From NCBI GenBank assembly GCA_012861695.1, contig JAAOOA010000002.1, positions 19,559,803 through 19,623,802 of the forward strand: a stretch of DNA of 64,000 bases, read 5' to 3'. Positions 48,477-59,168 of the stretch are shown here, piece by piece (positions within the stretch are counted from its first letter, which is position 1; each line of letters begins with the position of its first letter). This DNA is from Trematomus loennbergii (Eukaryota; Chordata; Actinopteri; Perciformes; Nototheniidae). The position numbers were made by a program, and so were the translations under genes. A model generated the notes under the pieces. It ran no database searches, was not told the DNA's origin, and worked only from the letters and a program-made list of their open reading frames with translations.

Positions 48477-48536
48477 TTTTAATATGGGAAGAGGTGGGGC
48501 GGCGCCCCTAGCGCCCCTATGGACCGGCCGCCACTG
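47158..48536. mobile_element. Non-autonomous hAT, TSD GGTAGTTA
   Basis: Ends CAGTGGCGGCTGGT and GGACCGGCCGCCACTG with the perfect 8-base duplication GGTAGTTA. Has GGGGGATGCTCCCCCGG near the left end and an A/T-rich palindrome at 48410-48480. No intact transposase. Confidence 0.9.
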
Positions 48537-48971
48537 GGTAGTTAAGACTGCGGAAGAGCATTTGAAAGCAGCACCGGATTAATTACATATTACAGCTAAC
48601 TGTAAAGTGGGTTTAGATATGCAGTCAGTGAAGTACACATAAACAAGTATCATTGACAGTTTAGACACCCGAGACCGAGTATTCAACCTACATAAAATAG
48701 CTTAGTCAGGGGTTTCTGACTACACATATAAGATATGTATGAGAAAAGTCCAACAGGTGACATGTGACACAACCTAATGTAAATGCAAACAACCAGCTCA
48801 ATAGTTGCACCACGAGTTAGCAATGATTTCAAAGTGGTTACTCCCTTTAGCTGTCGTTGTTATTATTAGGATACGTTTACTTAACCCTGCACCACTCGAA
48901 ATAAGTTAAATAAAGACCCAGCTGATTACGTCTACGTGTAGCCAGTCTAAAAAAAGCACTAACAGAATGGT

Positions 48972-50401
48972 TTAAAGGACACCTATCATCTGCTATATTT
49001 AAATGATATATTGTAGGGCCATACCTATATAAGGTATATTTATACGTTTCTGTTTTCAAAATACCAAACAGATCATGCATTTTAGCCATGCCTCATTTCG
49101 CTCTATGTGCTGTTTGCTGTCTACGGGGTTGATTTTGTGAGCTGCAGCTGACCACGCCCCCTGCAGGAGAGGGAAGCCCTGCTCTGATCAAGTCAAGAGG
49201 GGGAGAAAAAATGATCTCCGTCCTCCGTGTTTTATTTATATATACAGTCTATGGTTTTATTATATTATTATAGGCCTATAGACAGGGGTGCACACAACTT
49301 TCTCAGTGAGGTACTCAGATGAGTACCTGGAGTCAGTGTTTGGTACTCCAACTTCTGACGATTGTCAACAGGGGGGGGGGGGTGGTGGCGTCAGTGGAGT
49401 ACAGCGCTTCGCGATTGTGTCAACGGGGGGGGGGTGGTAGTAGAGTACAGAGCTTCGTGACCGCGGAGCGTGTGAACGTTGTGATCAGCTGTTTTAGCGC
49501 AGGGCTGCTGTACAGACCGACGTTAACAGCAGCCCTGTCTGTGCACACGGAGACCGACTCTGTCGTCTGGTGAACTAACCGCCTTCTGGAAAAGCTTCAC
49601 ATTTACGTCGGTACGCAAATGCGCTTTGTGACACAAGTGACGGTACGCATTTCAGATTGTTGCCGCGCATGCGTACCTGCGTACCAGTTATGTGCACCCC
49701 TGCCTATAGAGTCGTTATTCATTTGTTTTAAAGCTCAATAAATAACAAAGAAGACCTTTGACCGGCACTTTTCTAATTTTGTCTGGAAGATTTCAACTTT
49801 AACGGACATCTTGACCGGCGAAAGAAACTGAAACTGAAACTCTGCCGCACGGTCCCCTCGTTCCTTGGAAGAGGCGGAGAGGTGGGTGTTTGTCATCTGC
49901 TGGTGGACTAACCGGAGAGAATTACAGTGCTTGCCTCGACGGGGAGGGATTGCATTGAATTAAAGCAGCGGGAGCAAACGCTTGCCTCGGGGAGGGAGAA
50001 AAAAAGCCACAGTGGAGAATAAACAGAAGGGTAACTATGGGCGGGAAGTCTTCTTCGCTGCTTTTGTGGCAGAATACAGCGCCACTTACAGACCTGGCAT
50101 ATGTACTACAGCGTCTCCAGCGCTTTCGAGCGGCAATGGCCGGCCGTGGCCCAACCCCACATTCCCCTGATAGGTGGAGAGTTGGCCCAATAGCCATAGC
50201 GCCACTTCTGTGACGTCATAGAAGTGTTCAAATCTGGATCAGTCTGTATCAGATCAGACCCTTTTTTAGAGATTTGGGTATGGAGGAAAATAGACAGGGT
50301 TGTGTTTTCTGACACTTGGTGAGTTCCCTGGAACACCAGGGACACATATTCATGTATAAAAGACGTACAAAAGTGCATTTTGCATGATAGGTCCCCTTTA
50401 A
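48972..50401. mobile_element. TTAA-flanked MITE, copy 1 (long form)
   Basis: Ends TTAAAGGACACCTATCAT and ATGATAGGTCCCCTTTAA, bordered by TTAA. The same family as 62456-63912 but with a longer interior. It contains a nested hAT at 49283-49702. Confidence 0.78.
49283..49702. mobile_element. hAT MITE nested in the TTAA MITE, TSD CCTATAGA
   Basis: Ends CAGGGGTGCACA and TGTGCACCCCTG with the perfect duplication CCTATAGA. Two G runs near 49371 and 49424. Confidence 0.9.
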
Positions 50402-50464
50402 ATAAAAAAACCACGACCCGAACATTAGAATTAAATATTTTGATCTAACTAATCGAGACAATGT

Positions 50465-50546
50465 GGTAGCGTGGCCGAGTGGTCTAAGGCGCTGGATTTA
50501 GGCTCCAGTCATTTCGATGGCGTGGGTTCGAATCCCACCGCTGCCA
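50465..50546 (+). tRNA. tRNA-Leu (anticodon UAG)
   Basis: Acceptor stem GGTAGCG pairs with CGCTGCC, followed by discriminator A. A box TGGCCGAGTGG, anticodon stem CTGGA/TCCAG with loop TTTAGGC (anticodon TAG, reads CUA), long class II variable arm TCATTTCGATGG, B box GGTTCGAATCC. A TTTT pol III terminator lies at about 50552. No intron. It should be functional. Confidence 0.95.
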
Positions 50547-51070
50547 AAATCTTTTCATCTACTTGATATTTTATTAAAATACAGGTTGTAAATAAACGAT
50601 ACCCATCGATTGAGTTATTTATAAGATAGAGAAAACATAAAGATATTCTCTTGTTATGAACTACCTAAATGCACTACAATCACTCCCACATCATGCTCTT
50701 CAATCAGCTGAATTTCTTGGGCATGTGTAGGCTACCTAGCTTACTAAGTAATATGTTGTAAGGAAGTAAAAACGTTATTTCAGCAGTTCCACTCCCAATG
50801 AAACAATTGACAACCCCCAATATATCCGGGTATCAATTCAAATCAAAAGTATTGGCTTGATTACAAAATTCGTTTTTTATATCCACCTTATAAATAAATT
50901 AACCGTAACTGTTAGCAAACGCCGGCGAACGAAGTGTAAACAGAGCATCAGATAAACGGAGTATTTGGAACGCTAATAGCTGAGTTAAACTTAATGACAA
51001 CTCGATACAACAGTTTAAATGAATCCTACACTGATGGTTATATCACATACAGAACTGTAGTAAGACTCAC

Positions 51071-51310
51071 CGTGTTAATATCGACTTTTAAACTTTGATA
51101 GCGTCCGTTGTTTTCACTTTGTACGCCCCCTACGAAAACAAAAACTATCTAACATTGCCTTCTATGCTTCAACATTTCTCCGCCGTGATTGGTCAAATGC
51201 TGAACGAATGTTGGAGCAACGAACATAATTGGCCAACAAATGTTGGCGCTCGCCCTCTCATTGGCCAACGAATGTAGGAGCTCGCACTCTCATTGGCCAA
51301 CGAATGTTGA
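51071..51310 (-). promoter_or_regulatory. Candidate CCAAT promoter and first 5' UTR exon on the minus strand
   Basis: Four ATTGG (CCAAT on minus) at about 51187, 51227, 51261 and 51292, the last three within a roughly 33-base repeat of ATTGGCCAACGAATG type. Downstream, on the minus strand, a GTGAGTC donor lies at about 51070. This could be the eef2k promoter and non-coding exon 1, with an 8.5 kb first intron; that link is inference. Confidence 0.35.
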
Positions 51311-52818
51311 TTGATTGATTGATTGAAAAGTTTATTAACAGCTTGTATATTGGGTACAGTACAGTACAGCTCAAAACATACAATTGTTAAGGGGATGCAG
51401 ACCAGAGAAAGACTTTCGTCTTGTTTACATAAGGGTCCCCCATTTCCAATTCATCATATCATTTAAGACATATAAGACATATTTGACATACAGATGGCTT
51501 ATTTACAATTTACATACAGGTGGTTTTTTACATACAGATGGCTTATTTACAATTTTCATTTTAGATTTCGTTCTAATACATCCTAACCGGACATTTAAGA
51601 CATACCAAGTCTACAGATATACAGTTAGTAACAGAGTCTAAAATGCGAGTATATACATAGATGGGGGGGGAAGCTGTCCATTGTACGACAGGTTGAGATT
51701 TGTACCATTACCGGGGCCAGTTTTGCAATGCTCTCCCCCGAAGGTGCTCTTTAAGAGAGGTTTTGAAGGTAAGTATAGTTTTACTTTCCTTTACAGTTGT
51801 GGGAAGAGCGTTCCACCTTGATGTGGCATAATTGCGAAACGTGTATTCCCCCTTTTTTGTGCCAAATCTGGGTTTTACATGATTTGTGGAGCTCCCTCTG
51901 GTGTTATGATCATGGTATTCCTTGACCTTTGGGAAGAATTTTGACATGTACATGGGTACCATAGAGGTGTAGTGGATCTTGTAGACCAGGCCCATTGCAA
52001 GTAGCTGTACTCTGTCGTCTACTCTAAGCCATCCTAGGTTGTCAAAGTGGGCAGAGGTGAGGTGGGTTCTAGATGAAAGGTCAAGCAGTAGTCTGACCAG
52101 TTTATTTTGCGATGTTTGAAGTTTTATTTTTAGCGCCTTGGAGGTGCTATGGTACCATGACGTGCAAGCATAGTCATAGTACCCTTGAATGAGTGCTCCT
52201 GCCAGAGTTTTCAGGGTGTTTTTGTTTACCAGAGAGGAGATCCGGTATAGGAATCTAGTTCTTTGATTGACTTTTTTTATTACATTGGATGCCATTTTGT
52301 CACAGGAGAGGTTTGCCTCAAGAATAGATCCTAGGTATGTAATTTCCTTCTTACTTGTGACAATAATGTCACCCACTGCAACTGAGAAGTCGTCGGATTT
52401 GCTGAGATTATGTTTCGAACCGAAGAGAATGGACTCTGTTTTACCCAGGTGTAATGATAATTTATTATCGGCGAGCCAGGTGCAGATTCTGCCGAGCTCG
52501 GAGCTGAGGGTTTTTTCAACCTGCAATCTGCTCCTGTCAGAGACCAGCAGGGCTGAGTCGTCCGCGAACAGGAACAAGTTGCAGTCACATGCTGATGACA
52601 TGTCATTTGCATAAATTAGGAACAGTAACGGACCTAATATGCTTCCTTGTGGAACACCACAGCTCACTGGGAGGGGGGGGGACAGAGTACCGTTTACCTC
52701 CACCATCTGTTCTCTCCCCTCCAGGTAGGATTGCATCCAGCTCACCGATAGTTTATCAAAACCAATTGCTTTTAGCTTGTCAATCAGAATGGGGTGATTG
52801 ACAGTGTCGAAAGCTGTT
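51307..52818 (-). mobile_element. 5'-truncated CR1/L2-like non-LTR retrotransposon
   Basis: 1.5 kb element on the minus strand ending in a (TCAA)n-type tail at 51307-51326. Its 5' end is cut within reverse-transcriptase motif A, at the junction with the tRNA fragment. A target-site duplication was not found. Confidence 0.85.
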
Positions 52819-52832
52819 AAGGCTCCAGTCAT
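51708..52832 (-). CDS. Reverse transcriptase C-terminal part of the LINE
   Basis: 374 open codons, of which the first few come from the tRNA fragment. Motif A AFDTVNHPIL is at residues 7-16, VPQGSILGPLLF at 60-71 and the catalytic FADDSALL at 89-96. A long C-terminal region follows, with YYDYACTSWYHSTSKALK and a HNTRG motif, as is usual in CR1/L2/Rex1-type elements. The endonuclease and the N-terminal RT are missing, so the copy is dead. The open frame suggests a fairly recent insertion. Exact clade not certain. Confidence 0.88.
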   Translation of the reverse strand: MTGALTAFDTVNHPILIDKLKAIGFDKLSVSWMQSYLEGREQMVEVNGTLSPPLPVSCGVPQGSILGPLLFLIYANDMSSACDCNLFLFADDSALLVSDRSRLQVEKTLSSELGRICTWLADNKLSLHLGKTESILFGSKHNLSKSDDFSVAVGDIIVTSKKEITYLGSILEANLSCDKMASNVIKKVNQRTRFLYRISSLVNKNTLKTLAGALIQGYYDYACTSWYHSTSKALKIKLQTSQNKLVRLLLDLSSRTHLTSAHFDNLGWLRVDDRVQLLAMGLVYKIHYTSMVPMYMSKFFPKVKEYHDHNTRGSSTNHVKPRFGTKKGEYTFRNYATSRWNALPTTVKESKTILTFKTSLKEHLRGRALQNWPR

Positions 52833-52864
52833 TTCGATGGCGCGAGTTCGAAACCGACCGCTCC
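52819..52864 (+). pseudogene. 3' half of a second tRNA-Leu(UAG) copy
   Basis: From AAGGCTCCAG through the variable arm CATTTCGATGG to GACCGCTCC. It matches the 3' half of the tRNA at 50465, with several changes in the B box (AGTTCGAAACC). The 5' half is missing; a LINE begins exactly there. The downstream flank also matches that of the intact gene. Confidence 0.85.
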
Positions 52865-53540
52865 AAAAATATTTTCATTTGCTTAATATTATATCTAAAT
52901 AACGGTTGTTAATAAATGAAACCCATTGATGGACATATTTATAAGCAGAGGTGGAAAAGTATTCAGATTTTGTACTTAAGAAAAAGTACAAGAGTGTAGG
53001 AATACACTATTACAAGTAAAAGTCCTGCAATCCAAATGCTACTCAAGTAAAAGTAGAAGAACTTGGCACCAAATATACTTAAAGTACCAAAGGTAAAAGT
53101 ATTAATTGTGCAGATATATCACATGTTTCGATAAAATGCATTAGAGTGTTATGAGAGCTGGTAAAGGTGTATCTAATTTGATTTACTTTGTATACTGCAG
53201 CGTAGCTTGTGAATTTTACTCCAGGTGTAATTCATGTCTTGAAGTGGTGTTTAAATGTTACATTATTAATCCAAATCTGCAATGTTATTTAAAGTATTAC
53301 ATAAATGTATAGTGGAGTAAAAGTACACTTTTTACCTCTGAATTGTTGTGGAGTAGAAGTACAAAGTAGCATAAAATGGAAGATACAAGTACGTCAAAAT
53401 TGTACAGTACTGAAGTAAATCTACTTAGTTACTTTACACCACTGTTTATAAGATAGAGAAAACAAAATATACTTTTCTCTTGTTATGCACTTCCTAAAAT
53501 CACTGCATAGCAGTGCCATCTTGTGGCTGTTCAGTTACTG
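52865..53540 (+). repeat. Duplicated flank of the tRNA-Leu locus, split by a MITE
   Basis: 52865-52945 plus 53453-53540 parallels 50547-50730 (shared TTTATAAGATAGAGAAAACA, TCTCTTGTTATG and related blocks). It shows an older segmental duplication of the tRNA region. Confidence 0.75.
52946..53444. mobile_element. Tol2-like hAT MITE, TSD TTTATAAG
   Basis: Ends CAGAGGTGGAAAAGTA and TACTTTACACCACTG, perfect duplication TTTATAAG. It splits the duplicated tRNA flank. Confidence 0.9.
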
Positions 53541-54136
53541 CGTTCTTGAACTCATTCTCACTAACAATACATTTTTATGACTAAAAAGCAATAATGGAAG
53601 ATGAAACGTCTGTCAACAGATGCATATATGTCTACTGAGCCCTGCCACTTCTAACCAGAATATGATGTACACAACACAAAAAAATCTCATCTGCAACCAA
53701 ACTCTTCTATCTTGGCCACATTTTCTTTTATAAAAGGAGGCTGAGATCAAGAAATAATTTTTCACAACAAAGAAAAATAATTAAAACTAATAAGAAATCC
53801 TTAAGACGGCAGTTTTTATGTTGTAATATTGTTATTGCACAAAATGGAGCAAGTGTACCCAATATCTTGTTGGCTTTAACTGTGTCACTTCACTGAAAAT
53901 ATAAGACATTATAAATAAAAAAGGAAACCGACTGTTTCTCGAGAGAGCAGTTCATCACATTTAATAAGAATCACAGAAAACTTAATGAATTGTGATGAAT
54001 AATGATATAAAGATTCAAAAGTGACCAAGTATACAGTAATTGTCGCGTGTTTGACATCCTGACGTCTCTATCTAGATTGGTCTGTGTACTTTTTCTACGA
54101 TCAGTCCTGGTGATAAGAATACATATCTCGGAATAA

Positions 54137-54450
54137 TCAGGTTTTACTGGCCCTGACTTTTTCCTTTATATGCTGCGAAGCCACAAGTTGCATTTTCTGG
54201 ATGGCTAGCTGCGTATCTTCAGGAGAAATCCCAAGATGCCATACAGCCCGTACTGTATTAGAAAAATGGGGGTACATGAGAACTTGTATCCCCTGTCCCA
54301 GTGCTGCCTCCTCTCCTTCGCCAACCTCAGCCATGCGAGCACAGAACTCAGAGGGGCTTAAAGTGGGCTCCTGTATACGGAAACGCAGGATGTTTGTCTC
54401 CACGGTGGCCATGTCTACAGCGAATACAGCAGGGTCACATTCAAGCAGAG
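54137..54450 (-). CDS. tha1: tha1 exon 7: C-terminus
   Basis: Encodes [20 protein letters not shown] on to KEKVRASKT and a TGA stop. Acceptor cctcccag. The small C-terminal domain of fold-type I aldolases. Confidence 0.93.
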
Positions 54451-56610
54451 CTGGGAGGAGAAAAGAAACGAGAAAAAGTTACAAGCAGTGAGCTAATGAT
54501 TAATCTTTTATAGACTTTATTATGAGCTTTACCTTGAGCAAAGGTTTTTGCATTGTGGTGATCTTCCTCCAGTCTTCCAACCATCTCTAGTAAAGACAGT
54601 TTTCCAGCTGCTGCAAGGATACCAGCCTGCCGCATCCCCCCCCCAGGGCTTTACGGCACCGCACTGCCCGGTTTATGAAGTCTTTGGGTCCAGCCAGTAT
54701 GGTTCCCACCGGGGAACCCAGACCCTGTGACACACGTAATGTAAAGTTGTATTTTGTTTGCCTACAAGTTTTTTGTTGGTTCTGACTCTGTTCACATAAC
54801 ATTTCTCCCCCAAAACTCATGTTTAGGTCCATTCTACTCAATGTTATACTTAATTATCATTGATGCTGCTGTCATGACACCTGAATTTCCCTCTGGGGAT
54901 TAATAAACAAAATGTAGGTTTATGTGTCCTCTGTGTGTGTTTGTGTTTTGCAGTCCCACCTTGGAGAGGCACACACTGACGGTGTGTGTGTGCTGCAGTA
55001 TGGTGGATGGAGGCAGCCCCATGGCCACAGCAGCGTTCATCACCCGGGCTCCATCCATGTGAACTGACAGACCATATCTATCTGCAAGAGCACGGACCTT
55101 GGAGATGGAAACAAACCTGTGAGCGATGCAGCATCTTCCATTCTGTTGTGTTAAGGCAAGTATCATGGCTACTTTCACATGTTTCACACACAAAGGTTTT
55201 ATCTACCAGAGTACCATGGACAGATAATGAAAGAATGGTACATAAATAGTTTTTAGCAATATACTTCATATACCTATTCTACTTTATTTGATTTAATCAT
55301 GTAATGTTGAGTATTCATTATAAACGTGTTTGATCTTAATTTATCTTATTCTCATATTGGGTTTGGTTTTTATTGTGGATTGTCAAGAATGTGATGTTTG
55401 TGTTAGATGTATATCCCTCGTCAATGCCAAGTGGATCCATTCAGTAATCCATCCTTAAAAATAACACAACATATTGTGCTCCTGACTCTCCACACACACC
55501 TCCTGCAGGAAGGTCAGAGGCAGCACTCGCCCTCCCTGTATGTTGTGTGTGTTCTCCACACATATGAGGCGTGAGCGGGGGTAGTGGGGGTCTGGGTACC
55601 CATGGCGGATCTTCGATTCTAGCTGCTCCAAGTCAAATGATCCATCGGGCAGATTGTCCACTGTGGTGGCGTGGACACCAGCAAGCTGTGGTCGACACAC
55701 AAACATGCAATTAATTAATGCAATGCAGATGATAAGGAAAAATGTGCAGAGGGCCTGCCAACAGGTGGCTGCTCACTCACCTGTGCACTCCCTCCCTGCT
55801 CATAGATGTGTAAATGTGACAGATCGCCCACAATCATCTCATCGCCCCGCTCCCTGCAGTGCACCATCACTGCATGATGATACGTTTTTTATTATCATTC
55901 AGACCTTTTGAAAACCAACTCAGGCTCAATAAAACTCACCTGCTATGAGATTACTCATGGTCCCAGAGGGAACAAACAGAGCGGCCTCCATTTGAAACAT
56001 CTCAGCTGCAATTTCCTGCAACTCTGCACAAATCAGAGAATTATATAACAGTCCCAATTACACACTAACTATTGGATTACTAAAACATTTCTAATGTAAG
56101 TTCAGCCGACTTTATTGGTTTTAATTGTTCTTTATTTTACTTTCAGATTTTTTGTAAAAAAAAAATTGGTATTACTTTTTTTTAAACTATTATTATTCCA
56201 TAAAATAATAGCTTTATTATTATTATTATTATACGGTCCTTAAATCAAACTTACAAAAGAACGAGCGTTTAAAAAAATGCATGAATCATTGTGTTCATGG
56301 TTCGGTTCTTACCGTTAACACTCGGGTCTTCTCTCATAACGTCATCTCCCACCTCGGCCGCCGCCATGGCCTGCCTCATCGCCGGCCCGGGTTTGGTCAC
56401 CGTGTCGCTGCGGAGGTCCACAACCCGGACATGGGCCGCCTTGCCCGGCCCTGGTTGGCTGGCCTTGCCGCTGTTGTAGTAGCCGCGCGCGGAGCTCCGT
56501 CCCAGCAAGACAGCTGCTGCATCTCGTGCACTGAGCGTTTTTTTGGAGGCGACAACCTCGTGGTTTACAAGTTTACTCAAAACTCTGCAGGAAAACATTT
56601 TCAAAGACAT
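54137..56610 (-). CDS. tha1: L-threonine aldolase, mitochondrial type (7 exons)
   Basis: PLP enzyme that cleaves L-threonine/allo-threonine to glycine and acetaldehyde. Exons: 56610-56313, 56023-55940, 55869-55781, 55685-55500, 55097-54960, 54724-54533, 54450-54137; all GT-AG with matching phases, about 433 codons. The N-terminus ([14 protein letters not shown]) is basic and amphipathic, like a mitochondrial presequence. Family motifs: [11 protein letters not shown] at residue 65, [14 protein letters not shown] at 86, the [11 protein letters not shown]is region, HMDGAR at 232, and the PLP-lysine in CLSK/GLGSPVG at the exon 5/6 border. Exon 6 has nine Gs where ten would keep the frame ([10 protein letters not shown]), a one-base homopolymer loss. 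The human counterpart is a pseudogene. Start chosen at the first ATG that gives the presequence; two ATGs lie just upstream in another context. Confidence 0.94.
54533..54724 (-). CDS. tha1: tha1 exon 6: G-run frameshift
   Basis: Encodes [20 protein letters not shown] then [10 protein letters not shown]; after the G run the frame continues only if one G is added ([20 protein letters not shown]). 192 bases present, 193 needed. Donor GTAAAG. Confidence 0.92.
54960..55097 (-). CDS. tha1: tha1 exon 5: HMDGAR and PLP lysine
   Basis: 46 codons from [19 protein letters not shown] to VSVCLSK. The Asp of HMDGAR contacts the PLP ring and the final Lys forms the internal aldimine. Donor GTGGGA. Confidence 0.94.
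55500..55685 (-). CDS. tha1: tha1 exon 4
   Basis: 62 codons, [20 protein letters not shown] to LPLTFLQE, with the conserved [12 protein letters not shown] block. Donor GTGTGT. Confidence 0.93.
55781..55869 (-). CDS. tha1: tha1 exon 3
   Basis: Encodes [20 protein letters not shown] then [10 protein letters not shown]. The His residues stack on PLP or contact substrate in the family. Donor GTGAGT, phase 0. Confidence 0.93.
55940..56023 (-). CDS. tha1: tha1 exon 2
   Basis: Encodes [20 protein letters not shown] then GTMSNLIA, the PLP-phosphate region typical of the family. Donor GTGAGT. Confidence 0.93.
56313..56610 (-). CDS. tha1: tha1 exon 1: presequence and DLRSDTVT motif
   Basis: 298 bases, phase 1 end at GTAAGA. 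Holds the presequence, a low-complexity segment and the first conserved aldolase motifs. Confidence 0.93.
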
Positions 56611-56619
56611 GATGATGCT

Positions 56620-58040
56620 TCTATAACCATGTTCATGTCAAGTTTGTATTGAACTTTGGATCGTTCAGTCTCTATCGATAATCATTGACTGCAAGGAAAG
56701 CTAACAGACAACCGATCAGCTCATCAGCATGCACAGAGCAGCGAGAGCCTCAAGGTGGCGTCACGATCACAACAAAGCTAATTATAACCCTGCTGCTTTA
56801 TTAACTCTGACAGTATGTTCCGAAATCTTTATACTTCATTCAAGAATTGTCATTCAAAGCTGTAGCCTTAGTATAATCCAGGCAGTGAACTCAATTATGG
56901 AGTGACTACAGTCGTATCCACAACAGACCTGCAAACAATTCAAATGTGTTGTTTTTCATATAGTTGTTGAAAAAAGTTGTTAAATTATGAGGCTTAAGTT
57001 TCTGATGTTATTGTTGCTCCGGACTGAGTAACATTTAAAAAGGTAGGCCGACCAGATATAATTATATTTTGTTACTGTACATTAGTATTTCAACATGTAT
57101 ATTTTCTACTTTTTTATTGCTATTTTATTTCTATTTGAGATGTTTACATTGTGGATTGTTTATTTATAGTCTTTTAATTTCTCTAATGTACAATGCCTTG
57201 TCTTTTTATCATAATTTTCTTGTGGACACAGATTTAAAAATCTGAATATGAGGGCTATTACAAAAATGTAAAAGTAGGAATAAAATGTGATATAAAACAT
57301 TGAAAAAAAAACATTTAAAGACCTAGAATCATCAAATGTTTGGCTTTTAATGATAACAAAAATAAATAATTCACGACTCAATTCATATATTGCTGACCCA
57401 AGAGTTAGAGAAAAGTCTTGATCACTGAAGTAGACTGAAGCCATGTTTAGCAACAGCAATAGTATTTGAAACCAATTAATACAAAGTAATTGATTTATTT
57501 TCATCACTATTTTGAAGCACCTGCATACTTGTAATTATTGAAATCAGTGATGAATACTGAACATATTAATGTTTACATATAGACACACATCCTCACTAAC
57601 TTGGCTCGCTTGAATGACTTTTTTTCTGCTGAAAATATACTCAGACTCCTTTAGTTTTCCCCAATTATCTTCAAGAATATGTCATGTTTCTATGTTTCAA
57701 AGTTAACTCTCACAGTGTCCTGCATGAAGTGAGTGGGGCATGCATGTGTGTAAATGTCCCTCTGTGCACCAGTGTGTGTATCCCTGGCTGTGCCAATGTC
57801 TATGATGTGTTTACCCTGTGAGATTCTTCAGGGGTCACAAACCTGCTTTTGGCTTGACCTTTATCCCTGCGCTAAACTGTTAAGCTAATTCCACTTAGCA
57901 GTCACCCATCATCCATTTATCTTATGGTAGAGGGCGAAAAAGGAGAGGAAAGCATGCCAACAAAATCGACCTCCCTACGCACACATAGACATGACATGAT
58001 GGCAGAGGTGGATGGTAACTAAACATTTACTCAAGTGCAC
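56620..58040. other. Intergenic, nothing coding seen
   Basis: AT-rich DNA upstream of tha1. The first 150 bases should hold its promoter, but I see no clear TATA or CpG-rich core. Confidence 0.5.
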
Positions 58041-58411
58041 TTAAAGGTGGGGTAGGTAATTTTGGAGAAACCAGCTCGAGTGCGCAAGAATTTGAAAATA
58101 CACAGCCGGAAAAAATCCTCCTTACAGACCACACACGAACGCGCACATGACCAATGAGGGCACGAGATAAGTTTGTGCACAGATGGAAGGCTGACAGGCA
58201 GGTAGGCCATCCAGTTATTTTAGCCGGCCCAGCTAAAATGATTGGTCGTGCTTTTTACAGTACTACGGCTTCCACAGATGAAATTTTTTTATGGATTTTT
58301 GTCAAAGCACTTAAGATATTCATTGCTATCGGGATGTTAAGAGCATTCCATGGAATATAACAAAAAGTGTATCTCGAGCCGGTTTCTCAAACTTACCTAC
58401 CCCACCTTTAA
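58041..58411. mobile_element. TTAA MITE, inverted relative to the array copies
   Basis: Same family as 25305-25689, in the opposite orientation and with complete ends TTAAAGGTGGGGTAGGTAA and complement. Confidence 0.8.
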
Positions 58412-58753
58412 GTACAATTTTGAGTTACTTGCACTTTACTTTCCTTTTCATTCCAGTTTCTATGTCTATATTTCATAGGGACAAAAACAAAAGCTCAGCA
58501 AATACTGATTTCAGACGAATACAAACTAATACTTAAATATTAAATAGCATGACAGTCACAGGAGTACATTTTCTGATTTTTTATAACGATCCAGTTTAAT
58601 CGTTCATCATTTTACATAAGTAACATTGCAGGGCTTTGTTTTTATAAAGTATTTGTACAGTGTGGCATAATCACATTACTTCACCACCTCATTATAAGGC
58701 AATGGGCTCGGGCCCAAACAGAATCGGTTCTATCCTCTATATTCACTTACAAT

Positions 58754-59168
58754 CAGAGGTGGGAGAAGTACTGTACTGTACAAGTAAAAGTCCTGTATTC
58801 AAAATGTTACTCAAGTAAAATTACAAAAGTATTAGCATCAAAATATACTGAAAGTACCAAAAGTAAGAGTACTTATTAAAAATTGGTCAATTTCAGAATA
58901 GTACATATTATATGTTCTGATTATAATCATTGATTAAAGTGTGATCAAAGCTGGTAAAGGTGCAGATAGTTTTAATAATTTTGAATGTAGGGTAGGTTGT
59001 GAATTACTTCCACATTTGAAAAGTAACTAAAGGTATTAAATGATGTAGTGGAGTAGAAGTATAGCATAACATTGAAATACTCAAGCAAAGTGCAAGTATC
59101 TCAAAATTGTACTTAAGTAGCCTACAGACAGTACTTGAGTAAATGTACTTAGTTACTTAAAACCACTG
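58754..59168. mobile_element. Tol2-like hAT MITE, TSD CTTACAAT
   Basis: Ends CAGAGGTGGGAGAAGTA and TACTTAAAACCACTG, perfect duplication CTTACAAT. Confidence 0.88.
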
